Assembly: GCF_011801125.1 (NCBI RefSeq)
Contig: NZ_CP046171.1
Coordinates: 5,394,001-5,458,000, forward strand
Source: Nocardia brasiliensis
Lineage (GTDB): Bacteria > Actinomycetota > Actinomycetes > Mycobacteriales > Mycobacteriaceae
Reading direction: 5' to 3'
DNA: 64,000 bases
Position 1 is the first letter of the stretch. Each line of letters begins with the position of its first letter. Below are positions 37,298 to 46,958 of this stretch, piece by piece. The translations under genes were made by a program, and so were the position numbers. Below the pieces are notes generated by a model. The model did no database searches and was not told the DNA's origin. It saw nothing but the letters and a program-made list of their open reading frames with translations.

Positions 37298-38214
37298 TGC
37301 GGGGTCCGTTCTTTCTCGTCGAGCAGGGCGAGCGTCCTCGCCACCAGGTCGGGTGCCGCGCCGTCCACCCAGCGCACCCGCGGGTCGCGGCGAAACCACG
37401 AGCGCTGTCGCCGAACGTAGCGCCGAGTGCCGATCAGGGTGCGTTCTCGGGCGTGTTCGAGGTCGTATTCGTTGTCGAGGTAGGCCAGGACCTGGGCGTA
37501 GCCGATGGCGCGACGGGCGGTGACGCCCTCGCGCAGGCCGTGCTCGAGCAGGGCGCGCACCTCGTCGACGAGTCCGCGCTCGAACATGAGCGCGGTGCGG
37601 CGTTCGATCCGCTCGTCCAGTTCGGCGGTGTCGCGGTCGACGCCGATGATCACGGTGTCCCAGCGCGGGGTGCCGATCTCGGGCGCGGACGCGGCGAACG
37701 GGCGCCCGGTCAGCTCGACCACCTCGAGCGCGCGCACCATGCGCCGTCCGTCGGTGGGCAGGATGGTGGCGGCCGCGGCCGGGTCGGCGGCCCGCAGCGC
37801 GGCGTGCACGGCCGCGACGCCACCCTCGGCGAGCACCGCCTCCCAGCGCGCGCGCACCGCCGGATCGGTGGCCGGGAACGACCATTCGTCCAACAGCGCT
37901 TGCACATACATCATCGAACCGCCGACGATCACCGGCACGCGACCGCGCGCCATGATCGCCGCCACGTCGGCGGCGGCCGAGCTCTGGTAGGCGGCGACGG
38001 TCGCGGTCTCGGTCACCGCGAGCACGTCGAGTTGGTGGTGCGGGATGCCGCGGCGTTCGTCGGGGGTCAGTTTGGCGGTGCCGACGTCCATGCCGCGATA
38101 GAGCTGCATCGCGTCGATGTTGACAATCTCGCCGCCGAGCCGCTCGGCGAGGGCGAGCCCGAGCTCGGACTTACCGGTGGCGGTGGGGCCGACGACCGCG
38201 ACGGGGGTGATCAC
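37294..38214 (-). CDS. miaA: tRNA dimethylallyltransferase MiaA
   Basis: MiaA prenylates A37 of tRNAs reading UNN codons; MiaB then adds the methylthio group. The 306-residue protein has the P-loop [20 protein letters not shown] at about residues 7-26, the tRNA-contact [26 protein letters not shown], and the C-terminal [14 protein letters not shown]. The GTG at 38214 overlaps the TGA of the upstream gene by four bases, which fixes the start; the longer upstream frame is not conserved. It corresponds to Rv2727c. miaB lies 3.3 kb away on the same strand. Confidence 0.96.
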   Translation of the reverse strand: MITPVAVVGPTATGKSELGLALAERLGGEIVNIDAMQLYRGMDVGTAKLTPDERRGIPHHQLDVLAVTETATVAAYQSSAAADVAAIMARGRVPVIVGGSMMYVQALLDEWSFPATDPAVRARWEAVLAEGGVAAVHAALRAADPAAAATILPTDGRRMVRALEVVELTGRPFAASAPEIGTPRWDTVIIGVDRDTAELDERIERRTALMFERGLVDEVRALLEHGLREGVTARRAIGYAQVLAYLDNEYDLEHARERTLIGTRRYVRRQRSWFRRDPRVRWVDGAAPDLVARTLALLDEKERTPQ

Positions 38215-38966
38215 GCCGCCGCCGTTCCGGTGGGCCGCCACAGGCTCACGTGGTAACCGACACCGAATGGCGCGGCGCGGTAGCGCGTCTCGACCGCGGG
38301 ATCGCGGTCGAACAATCCGGCGAGCACCTGATAGGCGGCCCGGCCCGACAGCACGAGCTCCGCGCACAACTCGGGGTCCAGCCCGCGCAGGGCCGTGCGG
38401 TCGCCGGTGGACAACGCGCGGTCCAGGCCGTCCTGCACCGCGGCGGCCCGCTCGTCCAGATATCCCGGCGCTTTCACCGACAACGTGGCCGCACCGTCGG
38501 CGATTACGAGCACACCGTGGCGCACCTCCGAATTGTCCAGTTCGGCGCGAAGTTTCGCGCCGAACTCGACGCAGTCGGGCACCGGGGTGTCCACGGCGAC
38601 CAGACGCACCTCGGCACTCACGGCCGGCGCGACCTGCCCCCGCAACCATCCGGCGATCAGCACCGGCAGCGGAAGCTGCGGGTCGGCCTCGGGCGCGGCG
38701 GCCGCGGACAACGCGACCCGCACATCGGCCCCGAACCCGCGAAAGGTACCGACCACCTCGGGACCGAACACCTCGGTGGACGCGCCGGTACCGACCACGA
38801 TCCACCGATCCGTCACGGCCGCGAGGTCGCGCGCCGCCCCCAGTACCGCCGCGCGCAGCCGTGCCCGCGGATCACCGTCGTGACCGGGGAGCGCGCCCGA
38901 CTCGGCACCACAGAGCTCGGGCACCAGGATCGGTGGCGACGGGATCAGGGCGGCAATCGAGAACAC
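38211..38966 (-). CDS. class III extradiol dioxygenase-like protein (Rv2728c-like)
   Basis: A 251-residue Ala-rich protein in the position of Rv2728c, always next to miaA in mycobacteria and relatives. The start [20 protein letters not shown], the WIVVGTG strand and the [11 protein letters not shown] segment fit the fold of LigB/class III extradiol ring-cleavage enzymes. The full metal ligand set is not evident, so it may have no dioxygenase activity. The GTG at 38966 is chosen because it opens this conserved block; longer frames upstream are unlike protein. Its end is coupled to miaA by a GTGA overlap. Function unknown. Confidence 0.82.
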   Translation of the reverse strand: MFSIAALIPSPPILVPELCGAESGALPGHDGDPRARLRAAVLGAARDLAAVTDRWIVVGTGASTEVFGPEVVGTFRGFGADVRVALSAAAAPEADPQLPLPVLIAGWLRGQVAPAVSAEVRLVAVDTPVPDCVEFGAKLRAELDNSEVRHGVLVIADGAATLSVKAPGYLDERAAAVQDGLDRALSTGDRTALRGLDPELCAELVLSGRAAYQVLAGLFDRDPAVETRYRAAPFGVGYHVSLWRPTGTAAA

Positions 38967-39219
38967 GACGTAACCGTAACCGTTGCCTCGGCCGCCCTCG
39001 CGCACCGCGGGTAGCGCCCCGGTTCGAGTGTCTCTGCCGCAAAGTGCGCCGAGATTGATACTGTTCGAGAAGCTACAACCCAGGTCATCAGGGGTTGCAA
39101 TCCCCGAGATTCCTCCGAGTGAAGGCGTGGGTCGATGGTCACAAGGGCTCGGACCGGGTTCAATGGGATGAGCTAGGGCGTAACCAGGCAGCCGTGACGC
39201 GCGGCAGGGACGAGGAGCA

Positions 39220-40587
39220 ATGACCGACAGCAACGGAACCGCGAAAGCCAGCCCCGGCAAGATGCCGCGCTCTTCCGGTGCCCCGAAACCCGGCGGTTCG
39301 ATCCAGCCCCCCAAACCGCACGCGACGCCGGGACCGGCCCAACAGCACCCGCACCCGGTCGTCGTGCCGACCGTCACCGACCCCAGCGCGTGGGGCCGCG
39401 TCGACGACGACGGCACCGCCTGGGTGAAGACCGCCGACGGCGAACGTCAGGTCGGCTCGTGGCAGGCCGGTGACGCGGCCGAGGGGCTCGCCCACTTCGG
39501 CCGCCGGTTCGACGACCTGGCCACCGAGGTCGCGCTGCTCGAAGCCCGCCTCGCCGCGGGCGCGGACGCGCGCAAGACCAAGGCCGCGGCGCTGGCCATC
39601 GCCGAATCGCTGCCCACCGCCGCGGTGATCGGCGACATCGACGGACTCGCGAAGCGGCTCGACGCCATCGCCGAGCACTCCGAAGAGGCCGCCGCGCACG
39701 CCAAGGAGGAGAAAGACCGCGCCAGGCACGAGCACACCGAGCGCAAGGAGGCGCTGTGCGCCGAGGCGGAGAAGATCGCCGCCGAATCCACCCAGTGGAA
39801 GGCCGCGGGCGACCGGTTACGCGAGATCCTCGACGAATGGAAGTCGATCCGCGGCGTGGACCGCAAGGTGGACGACGCGCTTTGGAAGCGGTACTCCAAG
39901 GCCCGTGAGGCGTTCAACCGCAGACGCGGCGCGCACTTCGCCGAACTCGATCGCGAACGCGCCGCGGCGAAGACGCGCAAGGAAGAGCTCTGCGTGCGCG
40001 CCGAGGAACTGTCCGGCTCCACCGACTGGGTCGGCACCGCGAGCATCTTCCGTGACCTGCTCGCCGAATGGAAGGCCGCGGGCCGTGCGCCCCGCGAGGC
40101 CGACGAGGCGCTGTGGCGGCGCTTCAAGAGCGCGCAGGACGTGTTCTTCGCCGCGCGCAACGCCGCGGTCACCGAGCGCGACGCCGAGTTCGAGCAGAAC
40201 GCGGCCGCCAAGGAGGAGCTGCTCGCCGCCTACGCGCACATCGACCCGGCGAACGGGCTCGAGGCCGCCCGCGCCAGTCTGCGTGAGCTGCAGGACAAGT
40301 GGGACGCGCTCGGCAAGGTGCCGCGCGAGCGCATGCAGGAGCTGGAAGGCAAGCTGCGCGCCATCGAGAAGCGGGTCCGCGACGCCGCCGACGCGCAATG
40401 GCGCCGTACCGATCCCGAGGCGATGGCTCGTGCCGCCCAATTCCGCGAGCGCGTAGCGCAATTCGAGGAGCAGGCCGCCAAGGCCCAGGCCGCTGGCAAG
40501 GCACGGGACGCGGAGAAGGCCCTCGAACAGGCCAAGCAGTGGCGCGAGTGGGCCGAGGCCGCGGAAGGCGCCGTCACCAACCGCTGA
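39220..40587 (+). CDS. DUF349 coiled-coil protein (Rv2731-like)
   Basis: A 455-residue soluble, highly charged protein. After a Pro-rich N-terminal 50 residues, a small strand-rich segment ([20 protein letters not shown]) precedes four to five DUF349 helical units of about 70 residues, recognisable by repeated (L)xxxWKxx(G)xxxRxxxDxLWxRFxxAxxxF patterns such as [20 protein letters not shown]. The C-terminus is a long coiled coil. Rv2731 is the orthologue by position and architecture; the function is not known, though DUF349 proteins have been linked to RNA or cell-cycle roles in other bacteria. The ATG at 39220 has GAGGAG six bases upstream. It is the only plus-strand gene between hflX and gluA. 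Confidence 0.88.
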   Translation: MTDSNGTAKASPGKMPRSSGAPKPGGSIQPPKPHATPGPAQQHPHPVVVPTVTDPSAWGRVDDDGTAWVKTADGERQVGSWQAGDAAEGLAHFGRRFDDLATEVALLEARLAAGADARKTKAAALAIAESLPTAAVIGDIDGLAKRLDAIAEHSEEAAAHAKEEKDRARHEHTERKEALCAEAEKIAAESTQWKAAGDRLREILDEWKSIRGVDRKVDDALWKRYSKAREAFNRRRGAHFAELDRERAAAKTRKEELCVRAEELSGSTDWVGTASIFRDLLAEWKAAGRAPREADEALWRRFKSAQDVFFAARNAAVTERDAEFEQNAAAKEELLAAYAHIDPANGLEAARASLRELQDKWDALGKVPRERMQELEGKLRAIEKRVRDAADAQWRRTDPEAMARAAQFRERVAQFEEQAAKAQAAGKARDAEKALEQAKQWREWAEAAEGAVTNR

Positions 40588-40632
40588 GTGCCACCGTCGC
40601 TCAGGCGGTGCGGGTGGTCGCGGTCGACCGGG

Positions 40633-41484
40633 CTATTCGCCGGTGAGCCGCCTGCGGTCCTGCTCTTCCTGCGCGGCGGTGGCGTTGCGACGCTGCTCCT
40701 CGGCCGCCAGTTGCAGGGCGGTGCGGCTCCAAACGACGCGAACCCAGTGGAAGGTCAGCACGATCGCGGCGATGACGCCGAGGATCAGGCCGATGCCGGG
40801 GCCCGCGCCGTGGTAGTTGCCGATGCCGGGGGTCTGCCGGTGCCAGATGGAGAACACGCCGAACACGCCGGTGATCGCGGTGCCCGCGACGGCGATCCAG
40901 GCGAGGATCCAGCGCCGAGTCATCAGGGCGAGCATGGAGAAGCCGACCGCGAAGACGACGGCGAACCAGACGAAGATGCGCGAGGGCAGGCCGATGTGCT
41001 CGGTGCGCGCGACCTCGGTGCCGAGCAGGACGTCGAAGCCGCGCGCGCCGCCCGCGTGCGGCAGCACCAGCGAGAACAGCAGGACGAACACCGCGCCCGC
41101 GACCACCATGGCACGCACGCCCGGGTCGATCTCCCCCGCGATGCGGCGTTCCACCGCGTCCAGGTCATCGCGGAACTGCTCGAAGTTGCTGGTCTCGACC
41201 GAGTTCACGGGTCCCTCGTTTCGTTCGGCTCGTGCGTGGTCCGCCGCGGCGGATCCCACCGCCGCCCCGGATTCGTCTCTGGTCGCGCTGGATTCGGCCT
41301 TCGCCGCGGTGGTTTCGTCCACCGCTGAGCCCGGTGCTCGATCCGCGTCGCCCGCGTCCACTGTGCCATCACCGGATCGCGCACCCGCACCCGACCCACT
41401 ACTGCCGGTAGTAGATTCCGGCGTTCCGGACCGCCCACCCGTGCCTGCCGCGTCGTCCCCCGCGTCCGTACCCGACTCCGTCAT
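40633..41484 (-). CDS. membrane protein, Rv2732c-like
   Basis: A 283-residue protein with a Ser/Gly/Asp/Thr-rich, probably disordered N-terminal 90 residues and then four transmembrane helices (about 119-137, 165-182, 187-206 and 226-245). The conserved start of the folded part is SNFEQFRDDLDAVERRIAGE. Position between the DUF349 gene and miaB matches Rv2732c. Function unknown. The ATG at 41484 is used; an alternative GTG near 41208 would remove the disordered tail and give a protein closer to the length of Rv2732c. Confidence 0.8.
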   Translation of the reverse strand: MTESGTDAGDDAAGTGGRSGTPESTTGSSGSGAGARSGDGTVDAGDADRAPGSAVDETTAAKAESSATRDESGAAVGSAAADHARAERNEGPVNSVETSNFEQFRDDLDAVERRIAGEIDPGVRAMVVAGAVFVLLFSLVLPHAGGARGFDVLLGTEVARTEHIGLPSRIFVWFAVVFAVGFSMLALMTRRWILAWIAVAGTAITGVFGVFSIWHRQTPGIGNYHGAGPGIGLILGVIAAIVLTFHWVRVVWSRTALQLAAEEQRRNATAAQEEQDRRRLTGE

Positions 41485-41547
41485 GCCCGAACTCCGTTCC
41501 GGTTGTGTCGATCCGCCCCGCAGGACAGCCCATGCGGCCAGCCCTGT

Positions 41548-43107
41548 CTAGGTCCCGCAGCCTGTGGCGCACCCGGCGGCGGCCTGCGCCACGACGACGG
41601 GCGCGCCGATCCGGGGCAGGCCGAGACCGACGCCGATGGGGGCGGTCTTGGGGGTGATGCCGCGCTCGTGGGCGTCGCCCGCGGCCGTGCGGCGGTGCGT
41701 CTTGATGGGGGCGTCGGCGATCAGGTGGTGCGGGGCCGCCTCGGTGATGTCGACGGTGATGAGATCGCCGGGCCGGATCGCCTCGGCGGTGCCACCGGGG
41801 CGGAAGTGCACGAGCCTGCCGTCGCGGGCGCGCCCGCTCATCCGCGCGGTGGCGGCGTTCTTCTTGCCCGCCCCCTCGGCGACCAGCAGCTCGACCTCGG
41901 TGCCGACGAGCGCGCGGTTCGCCTCCAGCGAGACCTGCTCCTGCAGCGCGATGAGCCGCTCATAGCGTTCCTGCACAACGGCTTTCGGCAGCTGGTCGGG
42001 CATGTCGGCGGCAGGGGTGCCCGGCCGCTTCGAGTACTGGAAGGTGAAGGCGCTGGTGAAGCGCGCCTGGCGGACCACGTCCAGGGTTTCCTGGAAGTCC
42101 TCCTCGGTCTCGCCGGGGAATCCGACGATGATGTCGGTGGTGATCGCGGCGTGCGGCATCGCGGCCCGCACCTTCTCGATGATGCCGAGGTAGCGCGCCT
42201 TGCGATAGGAGCGGCGCATCGCCTTGAGCACCTTGTCCGACCCGGACTGCAACGGCATGTGCAGCTGCGGGCAGATATTGGGGGTCTCGGCCATCGCCTC
42301 GATCACGTCGTCGGTGAACTCGGCCGGGTGCGGCGAGGTGAAGCGCACCCGCTCCAGTCCGTCGATGCCGCCGCACGCGCGCAGCAGCTTGGCGAAGGCG
42401 CCGCGATCGCGGGCTTCGTCGGGGTCGGCGAACGAGGCGCCGTAGGAGTTGACGTTCTGCCCGAGCAGCGTCACCTCGAGCACGCCCTGGTCGACCAGCG
42501 CCTGCACCTCGGCGAGCACGTCGCCGGGGCGGCGGTCGACCTCTTTGCCACGCAGCGCGGGAACGATGCAGAAGGTGCAGGTGTTGTTGCAGCCCACCGA
42601 GATCGATACCCATCCGGCGTAGGCGGACTCACGCTTGGCGGGCAGGCTCGACGGGAAGGCCTCGAGCGCCTCCAGGATCTCCACCTGCGCCTCGGCGTTG
42701 TGCCGGGCCCGCTCCAGCAGCACCGGCAGGGAGCCGATGTTGTGCGTACCGAACACCACGTCCACCCACGGCGCCTTGTTCACTACGGTGCCGCGGTCCT
42801 TCTGCGCCAGGCAGCCGCCGACCGCGATCTGCATGCCGGGTCGCTCGGCCTTGATCGAGGCCAGGTGCCCGAGGGTGCCGTAGAGCTTGTTGTCGGCGTT
42901 CTCGCGCACCGCGCAGGTGTTGAGCACGACGAGATCGGCCGCCGCGCCCGGCGCGGCCCGCACATAGCCCGCGTCCTCGAGCAACCCGGACAAGCGTTCG
43001 GAGTCGTGCACGTTCATCTGGCAGCCGAAGGTCCGGACCTCATAGCTGCGGGCGCCTTCGGCGGGCCCGGAGGCGGGCGCCGGCACTGCCTGTCCGATCG
43101 AATCCAC
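41548..43107 (-). CDS. miaB: tRNA methylthiotransferase MiaB
   Basis: MiaB is a radical-SAM enzyme that methylthiolates i6A37 in tRNA. The 519-residue protein has the N-terminal UPF0004 domain with its three cluster cysteines (TFGCQMN near 29, NTCAVRENA near 65, GGCLAQ near 99), the radical-SAM motif [15 protein letters not shown] at about 173-187, and the TRAM domain near residue 400. The last 60 residues (ending in a Cys/Ala-rich tail with ATGCGT) extend beyond the usual C-terminus. The start is the ATG at 43107. It pairs functionally with miaA in this window. Confidence 0.96.
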   Translation of the reverse strand: MDSIGQAVPAPASGPAEGARSYEVRTFGCQMNVHDSERLSGLLEDAGYVRAAPGAAADLVVLNTCAVRENADNKLYGTLGHLASIKAERPGMQIAVGGCLAQKDRGTVVNKAPWVDVVFGTHNIGSLPVLLERARHNAEAQVEILEALEAFPSSLPAKRESAYAGWVSISVGCNNTCTFCIVPALRGKEVDRRPGDVLAEVQALVDQGVLEVTLLGQNVNSYGASFADPDEARDRGAFAKLLRACGGIDGLERVRFTSPHPAEFTDDVIEAMAETPNICPQLHMPLQSGSDKVLKAMRRSYRKARYLGIIEKVRAAMPHAAITTDIIVGFPGETEEDFQETLDVVRQARFTSAFTFQYSKRPGTPAADMPDQLPKAVVQERYERLIALQEQVSLEANRALVGTEVELLVAEGAGKKNAATARMSGRARDGRLVHFRPGGTAEAIRPGDLITVDITEAAPHHLIADAPIKTHRRTAAGDAHERGITPKTAPIGVGLGLPRIGAPVVVAQAAAGCATGCGT

Positions 43108-43403
43108 GCGTCCAGGGTACGGGCAGGGCCAACCCCAATTTTAGGGGCATGCGGACGGCGAACGCGCCACCAAACGACGGCACGTTGACTGTCGGCCCGC
43201 TTCATCACGGCCCTCGGGTTGGGACGCAAAGTGGCCTCTGATCAGGCACGCTGTCGTTTCGGGGACGGCCGGGGTCGGCCGGAAAAGCGATCTTTGGGAC
43301 GAACCAGTCGGCGAGGTTAACGTGACGTGTCATCTAGGCGCGGCGAAAAAGGGTGGCACGGAAACTCTGGCAAATCCTCATTTTGCCCTTAAGGTCTTGG
43401 ACC

Positions 43404-44210
43404 ATGACCGACGACGCCGCCGCGCCCGATACACCGGGGGACGCTTCTACAGGGGACGCCAGCGCCGCCAACCGCGCGCCGATGATCTCGATGCGCAATG
43501 TGCAGAAGCATTTCGGCGAACTGCATGTTTTGCGCGATATCAACCTCGAAGTCCCCAAGGGACAGGTCGTCATCGTTCTCGGGCCCTCGGGCTCCGGGAA
43601 GTCGACGCTCTGCCGCACCATCAACCGTCTGGAACCCATCGACTCCGGCGATATCGCCATCGACGGCGTCCCGCTGCCCGCCGAGGGCCGTGGGCTGGCC
43701 GCGCTGCGCGCCGACGTCGGCATGGTCTTCCAATCGTTCAATCTGTTCGCGCACAAGACGATCGTCGAGAACGTCATGCTCGCGCCGATCAAGGTTCGCA
43801 AGATCAAGAAAGATGACGCGCGCAAGCACGCCATGGAACTGCTCAACCGGGTCGGCATCGCGAACCAGGCCGACAAGTACCCCGCCCAGCTGTCCGGTGG
43901 GCAGCAGCAGCGGGTCGCCATCGCGCGTGCGCTGGCGATGAATCCGAAGGTGATGTTGTTCGACGAGCCCACCTCGGCCCTGGACCCGGAAATGGTCCAG
44001 GAGGTGCTCGACGTGATGGTGTCGCTCGCCAAGGAAGGGATGACCATGCTGGTCGTCACGCACGAGATGGGCTTCGCCCGGCGTGCGGGCAACCGCGTTC
44101 TGTTCATGGCCGACGGTCAGGTCGTCGAAGACGCCGAGCCCGAGGTCTTCTTCACCGCACCCAAGTCCGACCGTGCCAAGGACTTCCTCGGCAAGATCCT
44201 GAGCCACTGA
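43404..44210 (+). CDS. gluA: glutamate/polar amino-acid ABC transporter ATP-binding protein GluA
   Basis: A 268-residue ABC ATPase of the polar amino-acid uptake class. Visible motifs are Walker [16 protein letters not shown] at about 68-76, the Q-loop FQSFNLFAH, the signature [15 protein letters not shown] and Walker [15 protein letters not shown]. An extra 27 residues rich in Asp, Ala and Thr precede the usual start ([17 protein letters not shown]). The ATG at 43404 starts this extension; the ATG at 43482 would give the standard length. It is the first gene of gluABCD, the glutamate uptake system known from Corynebacterium glutamicum, where the operon also lies near recX/recA. Confidence 0.94.
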   Translation: MTDDAAAPDTPGDASTGDASAANRAPMISMRNVQKHFGELHVLRDINLEVPKGQVVIVLGPSGSGKSTLCRTINRLEPIDSGDIAIDGVPLPAEGRGLAALRADVGMVFQSFNLFAHKTIVENVMLAPIKVRKIKKDDARKHAMELLNRVGIANQADKYPAQLSGGQQQRVAIARALAMNPKVMLFDEPTSALDPEMVQEVLDVMVSLAKEGMTMLVVTHEMGFARRAGNRVLFMADGQVVEDAEPEVFFTAPKSDRAKDFLGKILSH

Positions 44211-44269
44211 GCCGCGAGGCGACGAGCTCACCACAGACCAACAACCCACCAGAGAAGTAAGGAAATTCG

Positions 44270-45106
44270 ATGAGGTTCAACCGTGCCCTGCGACTCGGCG
44301 TCGGAGCGATCGCTCTGACGCTCACCGCCATGACCGCCACCGCGTGTGGCGGCGGCGAGAGCAAGTCGGCCCTGGACAACGCCAAGGACGGCAAGCTCAC
44401 CATCGGCATCAAGTTCGACCAGCCGGGCCTGGGCCTGCGGGACAAGGACGGGTCCTACAGCGGTTTCGACGTCGAGGTCGCCAAGTACGTCGCCGAGAAG
44501 CTCGGCGTGAAGCCCGACGGCATCACCTGGAAGGAAGCCCCGTCCGGCCAGCGCGAGACGCTGATCGAGAACGGCCAGGTCGACTACATCGTCGGCACCT
44601 ACTCGATCACCGACGCGCGCAAGCAGAAGATCGACTTCGCCGGTCCGTACTACGTTGCCGGACAGTCGTTCCTGGTGCGCGCCGACAACAACGACATCTC
44701 CAGCCCGGAAAGCCTCAAGGGCAAGAAGGTCTGCTCGGTGAAGGGCTCCACCCCGGCCCAGAACATCGAGAAGAACTTCAAGGACACCCAGCTGCAGACC
44801 AACGACACCTACTCGCTGTGCCTCGAGGGCCTGCGCGCCGGTTCGTGGGACGCGGTGACCACCGACGACATCATCCTGGCCGGCTACGCCGCGCAGAGCA
44901 CGGGCGCGTTCAAGGTCGTCGGTAAGCCGTTCACCACCGAGAACTACGGCATCGGCCTGAAGAAGGGCGACAAGGAGTTCCGCGACAAGGTGAACGACGC
45001 GATCGAGGCGATGTTCGCCGACGGCTCCTGGAAGAAGGCCTTCGACAACACCGTCGGCAAGTCCGGCTACCAGGCGCCGGAGCCGCCGAAGGTCGACCGG
45101 TACTGA
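44270..45106 (+). CDS. gluB: glutamate-binding lipoprotein GluB
   Basis: A 278-residue solute-binding lipoprotein (SBP family 3) delivering an amino acid to GluCD. The signal peptide ends in TATACGGG with lipidated Cys26; the -3 residue is Ala rather than the usual Leu. Family blocks include LTIGIKFDQPGLGLRDKDG, YSGFDVEVAKYVAEKL, GTYSITDARKQKIDFAGPYY and the C-terminal AMFADGSWKKAFDNT. An AAGGAAATTCG site precedes the ATG. A hairpin follows its stop, before gluC, the usual way to keep binding protein in excess over permeases. Confidence 0.95.
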   Translation: MRFNRALRLGVGAIALTLTAMTATACGGGESKSALDNAKDGKLTIGIKFDQPGLGLRDKDGSYSGFDVEVAKYVAEKLGVKPDGITWKEAPSGQRETLIENGQVDYIVGTYSITDARKQKIDFAGPYYVAGQSFLVRADNNDISSPESLKGKKVCSVKGSTPAQNIEKNFKDTQLQTNDTYSLCLEGLRAGSWDAVTTDDIILAGYAAQSTGAFKVVGKPFTTENYGIGLKKGDKEFRDKVNDAIEAMFADGSWKKAFDNTVGKSGYQAPEPPKVDRY

Positions 45107-45122
45107 GCATTTCCTTCCGCAC

Positions 45123-45154
45123 GGGTGGCCCGGGCCTACCGGGCCGGGCCACCC
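45123..45154 (+). terminator. attenuating hairpin between gluB and gluC
   Basis: GGGTGGCCCG pairs perfectly with CGGGCCACCC across a 12-base loop that can itself pair partly. It lies 17 bases after the gluB stop and 49 bases before gluC. It is probably a partial terminator or 3' stabiliser that lowers permease expression. Confidence 0.75.
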
Positions 45155-45203
45155 GCCGCATTTCCCTTGCACATCGAGACCCGATCGGAGGGACGCGCAC
45201 GCC

Positions 45204-45884
45204 GTGTTCGACCTGATCTCGAGGTATGACGACCAAATCCTCGACGCCTTCTGGGTGACCATCAAACTGACCGTCGCGTCGGCGGTCGGCGCGCTGATCC
45301 TGGGCACGCTCGTCGCCGCGTTGCGTGTGTCCCCGGTGCCCATCGCTCGCGCGGTCGGCACTACCTACGTCACCATTTTCCGTAACACTCCCCTCACGCT
45401 GATCATCGTGTTCATGTCGCTCGGCCTGTACACCACGATGGGCTGGAAGCTCGCAGGCGAAGGACCGAATTCGGTCGCCGAGAACAACTTCCGGTTCGCC
45501 GTGCTCGGACTCAGCATCTACACCGGCGCTTTCGTGTGTGAATCGCTGCGCTCGGGCATCAACACCGTGGCCATGGGCCAGTCCGAGGCGGGCCGTTCGC
45601 TCGGCCTGACCTTCACGCAGAACCTGCGACTCATCGTGCTGCCCCAGGCTTTCCGGTCGGTCATCGCACCGCTGGGCAGCGTGCTGATCGCACTGACCAA
45701 GAACACCACGATCGCCTCGGCGATCGGCGTGGTCGAGGCCGCGACCCTGATGGCGAACATCAACGAGAACGAGGCCGCGGTGGTCGCCGTCGGCGCCATC
45801 TTCGCGCTCGGCTTCGTCATCCTGACCCTGCCCACCGGCCTGTTCTTCGGCTGGCTGGCCAAACGATTCGAGGTCGCCCGATGA
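45204..45884 (+). CDS. gluC: amino-acid ABC transporter permease GluC
   Basis: A 226-residue inner-membrane permease with five helices and the EAA loop EAGRSLGLTFTQNLRLIVLP at about 131-150, which contacts GluA. ISRYDDQILDAFWVTIKLTV is the typical N-terminus of HisMQ-type subunits. The GTG at 45204 lies behind GGAGGGACG. The gene overlaps gluD by four bases (ATGA), so the two permeases are made in equal amounts. Confidence 0.95.
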   Translation: MFDLISRYDDQILDAFWVTIKLTVASAVGALILGTLVAALRVSPVPIARAVGTTYVTIFRNTPLTLIIVFMSLGLYTTMGWKLAGEGPNSVAENNFRFAVLGLSIYTGAFVCESLRSGINTVAMGQSEAGRSLGLTFTQNLRLIVLPQAFRSVIAPLGSVLIALTKNTTIASAIGVVEAATLMANINENEAAVVAVGAIFALGFVILTLPTGLFFGWLAKRFEVAR

Positions 45885-46783
45885 GCGCAGCGTCCTCGGT
45901 GCTGTTCGACGCACCGGGCCCCCGCGGACGTATCCGGCACTACATCTACTCGGCCGCGGTCATCGCCGCCGTAGCGGCGTTCCTGTGGGTGCTCTACAGC
46001 GGCTTCGCCGACAAGGGACAGTTCACCGCCGAGAAGTGGAAGCCGTTCCTCGAGGCCGACGTCTGGACGACCTACCTGCTGCCCGGTCTGCAGGGCACGA
46101 TCGTCGCGGCCCTGCTCTCGATCGTGTTCGCGTTGCTCATCGGCATGATCTTCGGCATCCTGCGGATGTCGGATCACCGGTGGGTGCGCTGGATCGCGGG
46201 CGCGATCGTCGAGGTCGCCCGGGCCATCCCGGTGCTGATCCTGATGATCTTCCTGTTCGCCCTGTTCTCCAAGAACAAGGTGTTCAAGGTCGACGATCTG
46301 GCACTGGCGGCCGTGGTGATCGCGCTGACCGTCTACAACGGCTCGGTCATCGCCGAGATCGTCCGTGCGGGCATCAAGTCGCTGCCGCGGGGACAGACCG
46401 AGGCCGCCGTGGCGCTCGGCATGCGCAAGAACCAGCTGATGCGACTGATCCTGCTGCCGCAGGCGATCACCGCGATGCTGCCCGCGCTGGTCTCGCAAAT
46501 GGTTGTCGCGCTGAAGGACTCGGCGCTCGGCTACCAGATCACCTACACCGAGATCGTGCGCTCCGGCCAGCAGCTCGGCGCGGCCGAACAGAACACGATT
46601 CCCTCGCTGATCGTCATCGCGATCGTGATGATCATCCTGAACAGCGCGTTGACCTTCGTGGCGACGAAGCTGGAGCAGCGGTTGCGGGCTCGGAAGAAGG
46701 CGAAGAACGGCGGCGGTGTCGTCGCGGCCGATTCGATTCTCACCGATGCCGCGCCCGGCGTGGATATCACCGGTAAGAAATAG
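45881..46783 (+). CDS. gluD: amino-acid ABC transporter permease GluD
   Basis: A 300-residue permease partner of GluC. After a 20-residue cytoplasmic start there is one helix, an outer segment (SGFADKGQFTAEKWKPFLEA) and five further helices, with the EAA loop QTEAAVALGMRKNQLMRLIL at about 171-190. The charged tail ends RARKKAKNGGGVVAAD and then DITGKK. ATG start within the gluC stop. A strong terminator follows 9 bases after the stop, closing the operon. Confidence 0.95.
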   Translation: MSAASSVLFDAPGPRGRIRHYIYSAAVIAAVAAFLWVLYSGFADKGQFTAEKWKPFLEADVWTTYLLPGLQGTIVAALLSIVFALLIGMIFGILRMSDHRWVRWIAGAIVEVARAIPVLILMIFLFALFSKNKVFKVDDLALAAVVIALTVYNGSVIAEIVRAGIKSLPRGQTEAAVALGMRKNQLMRLILLPQAITAMLPALVSQMVVALKDSALGYQITYTEIVRSGQQLGAAEQNTIPSLIVIAIVMIILNSALTFVATKLEQRLRARKKAKNGGGVVAADSILTDAAPGVDITGKK

Positions 46784-46792
46784 CCGAATGAC

Positions 46793-46830
46793 CGAATGCG
46801 CCGGAACGGTAATCCGTTCCGGCGCATTCG
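46793..46830 (+). terminator. gluABCD terminator
   Basis: A perfect 17-bp stem (CGAATGCGCCGGAACGG and complement) with a TAAT loop starts 9 bases after the gluD stop. Confidence 0.95.
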
Positions 46831-46958
46831 CCGTTTCCGGGGGCGCGAGCCGGTTATCGCGCACGAAATCGCCGACGAATTCGCGCGCGGGACGCCGCGC
46901 GGCGGGTCGTCAATTCGAGTGACGCGCAGCCCTCGGCGCGGTCGATACGATCAGCCGT

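Noticed and set aside
41503..43188. A 561-codon plus-strand frame opposite miaB
   Set aside because: Arg/Gly/Val/Ala-rich shadow of miaB, which has all family motifs.
45123..45154. Riboswitch between gluB and gluC
   Set aside because: Only a simple hairpin is visible, without a recognisable aptamer; an attenuating stem is sufficient.
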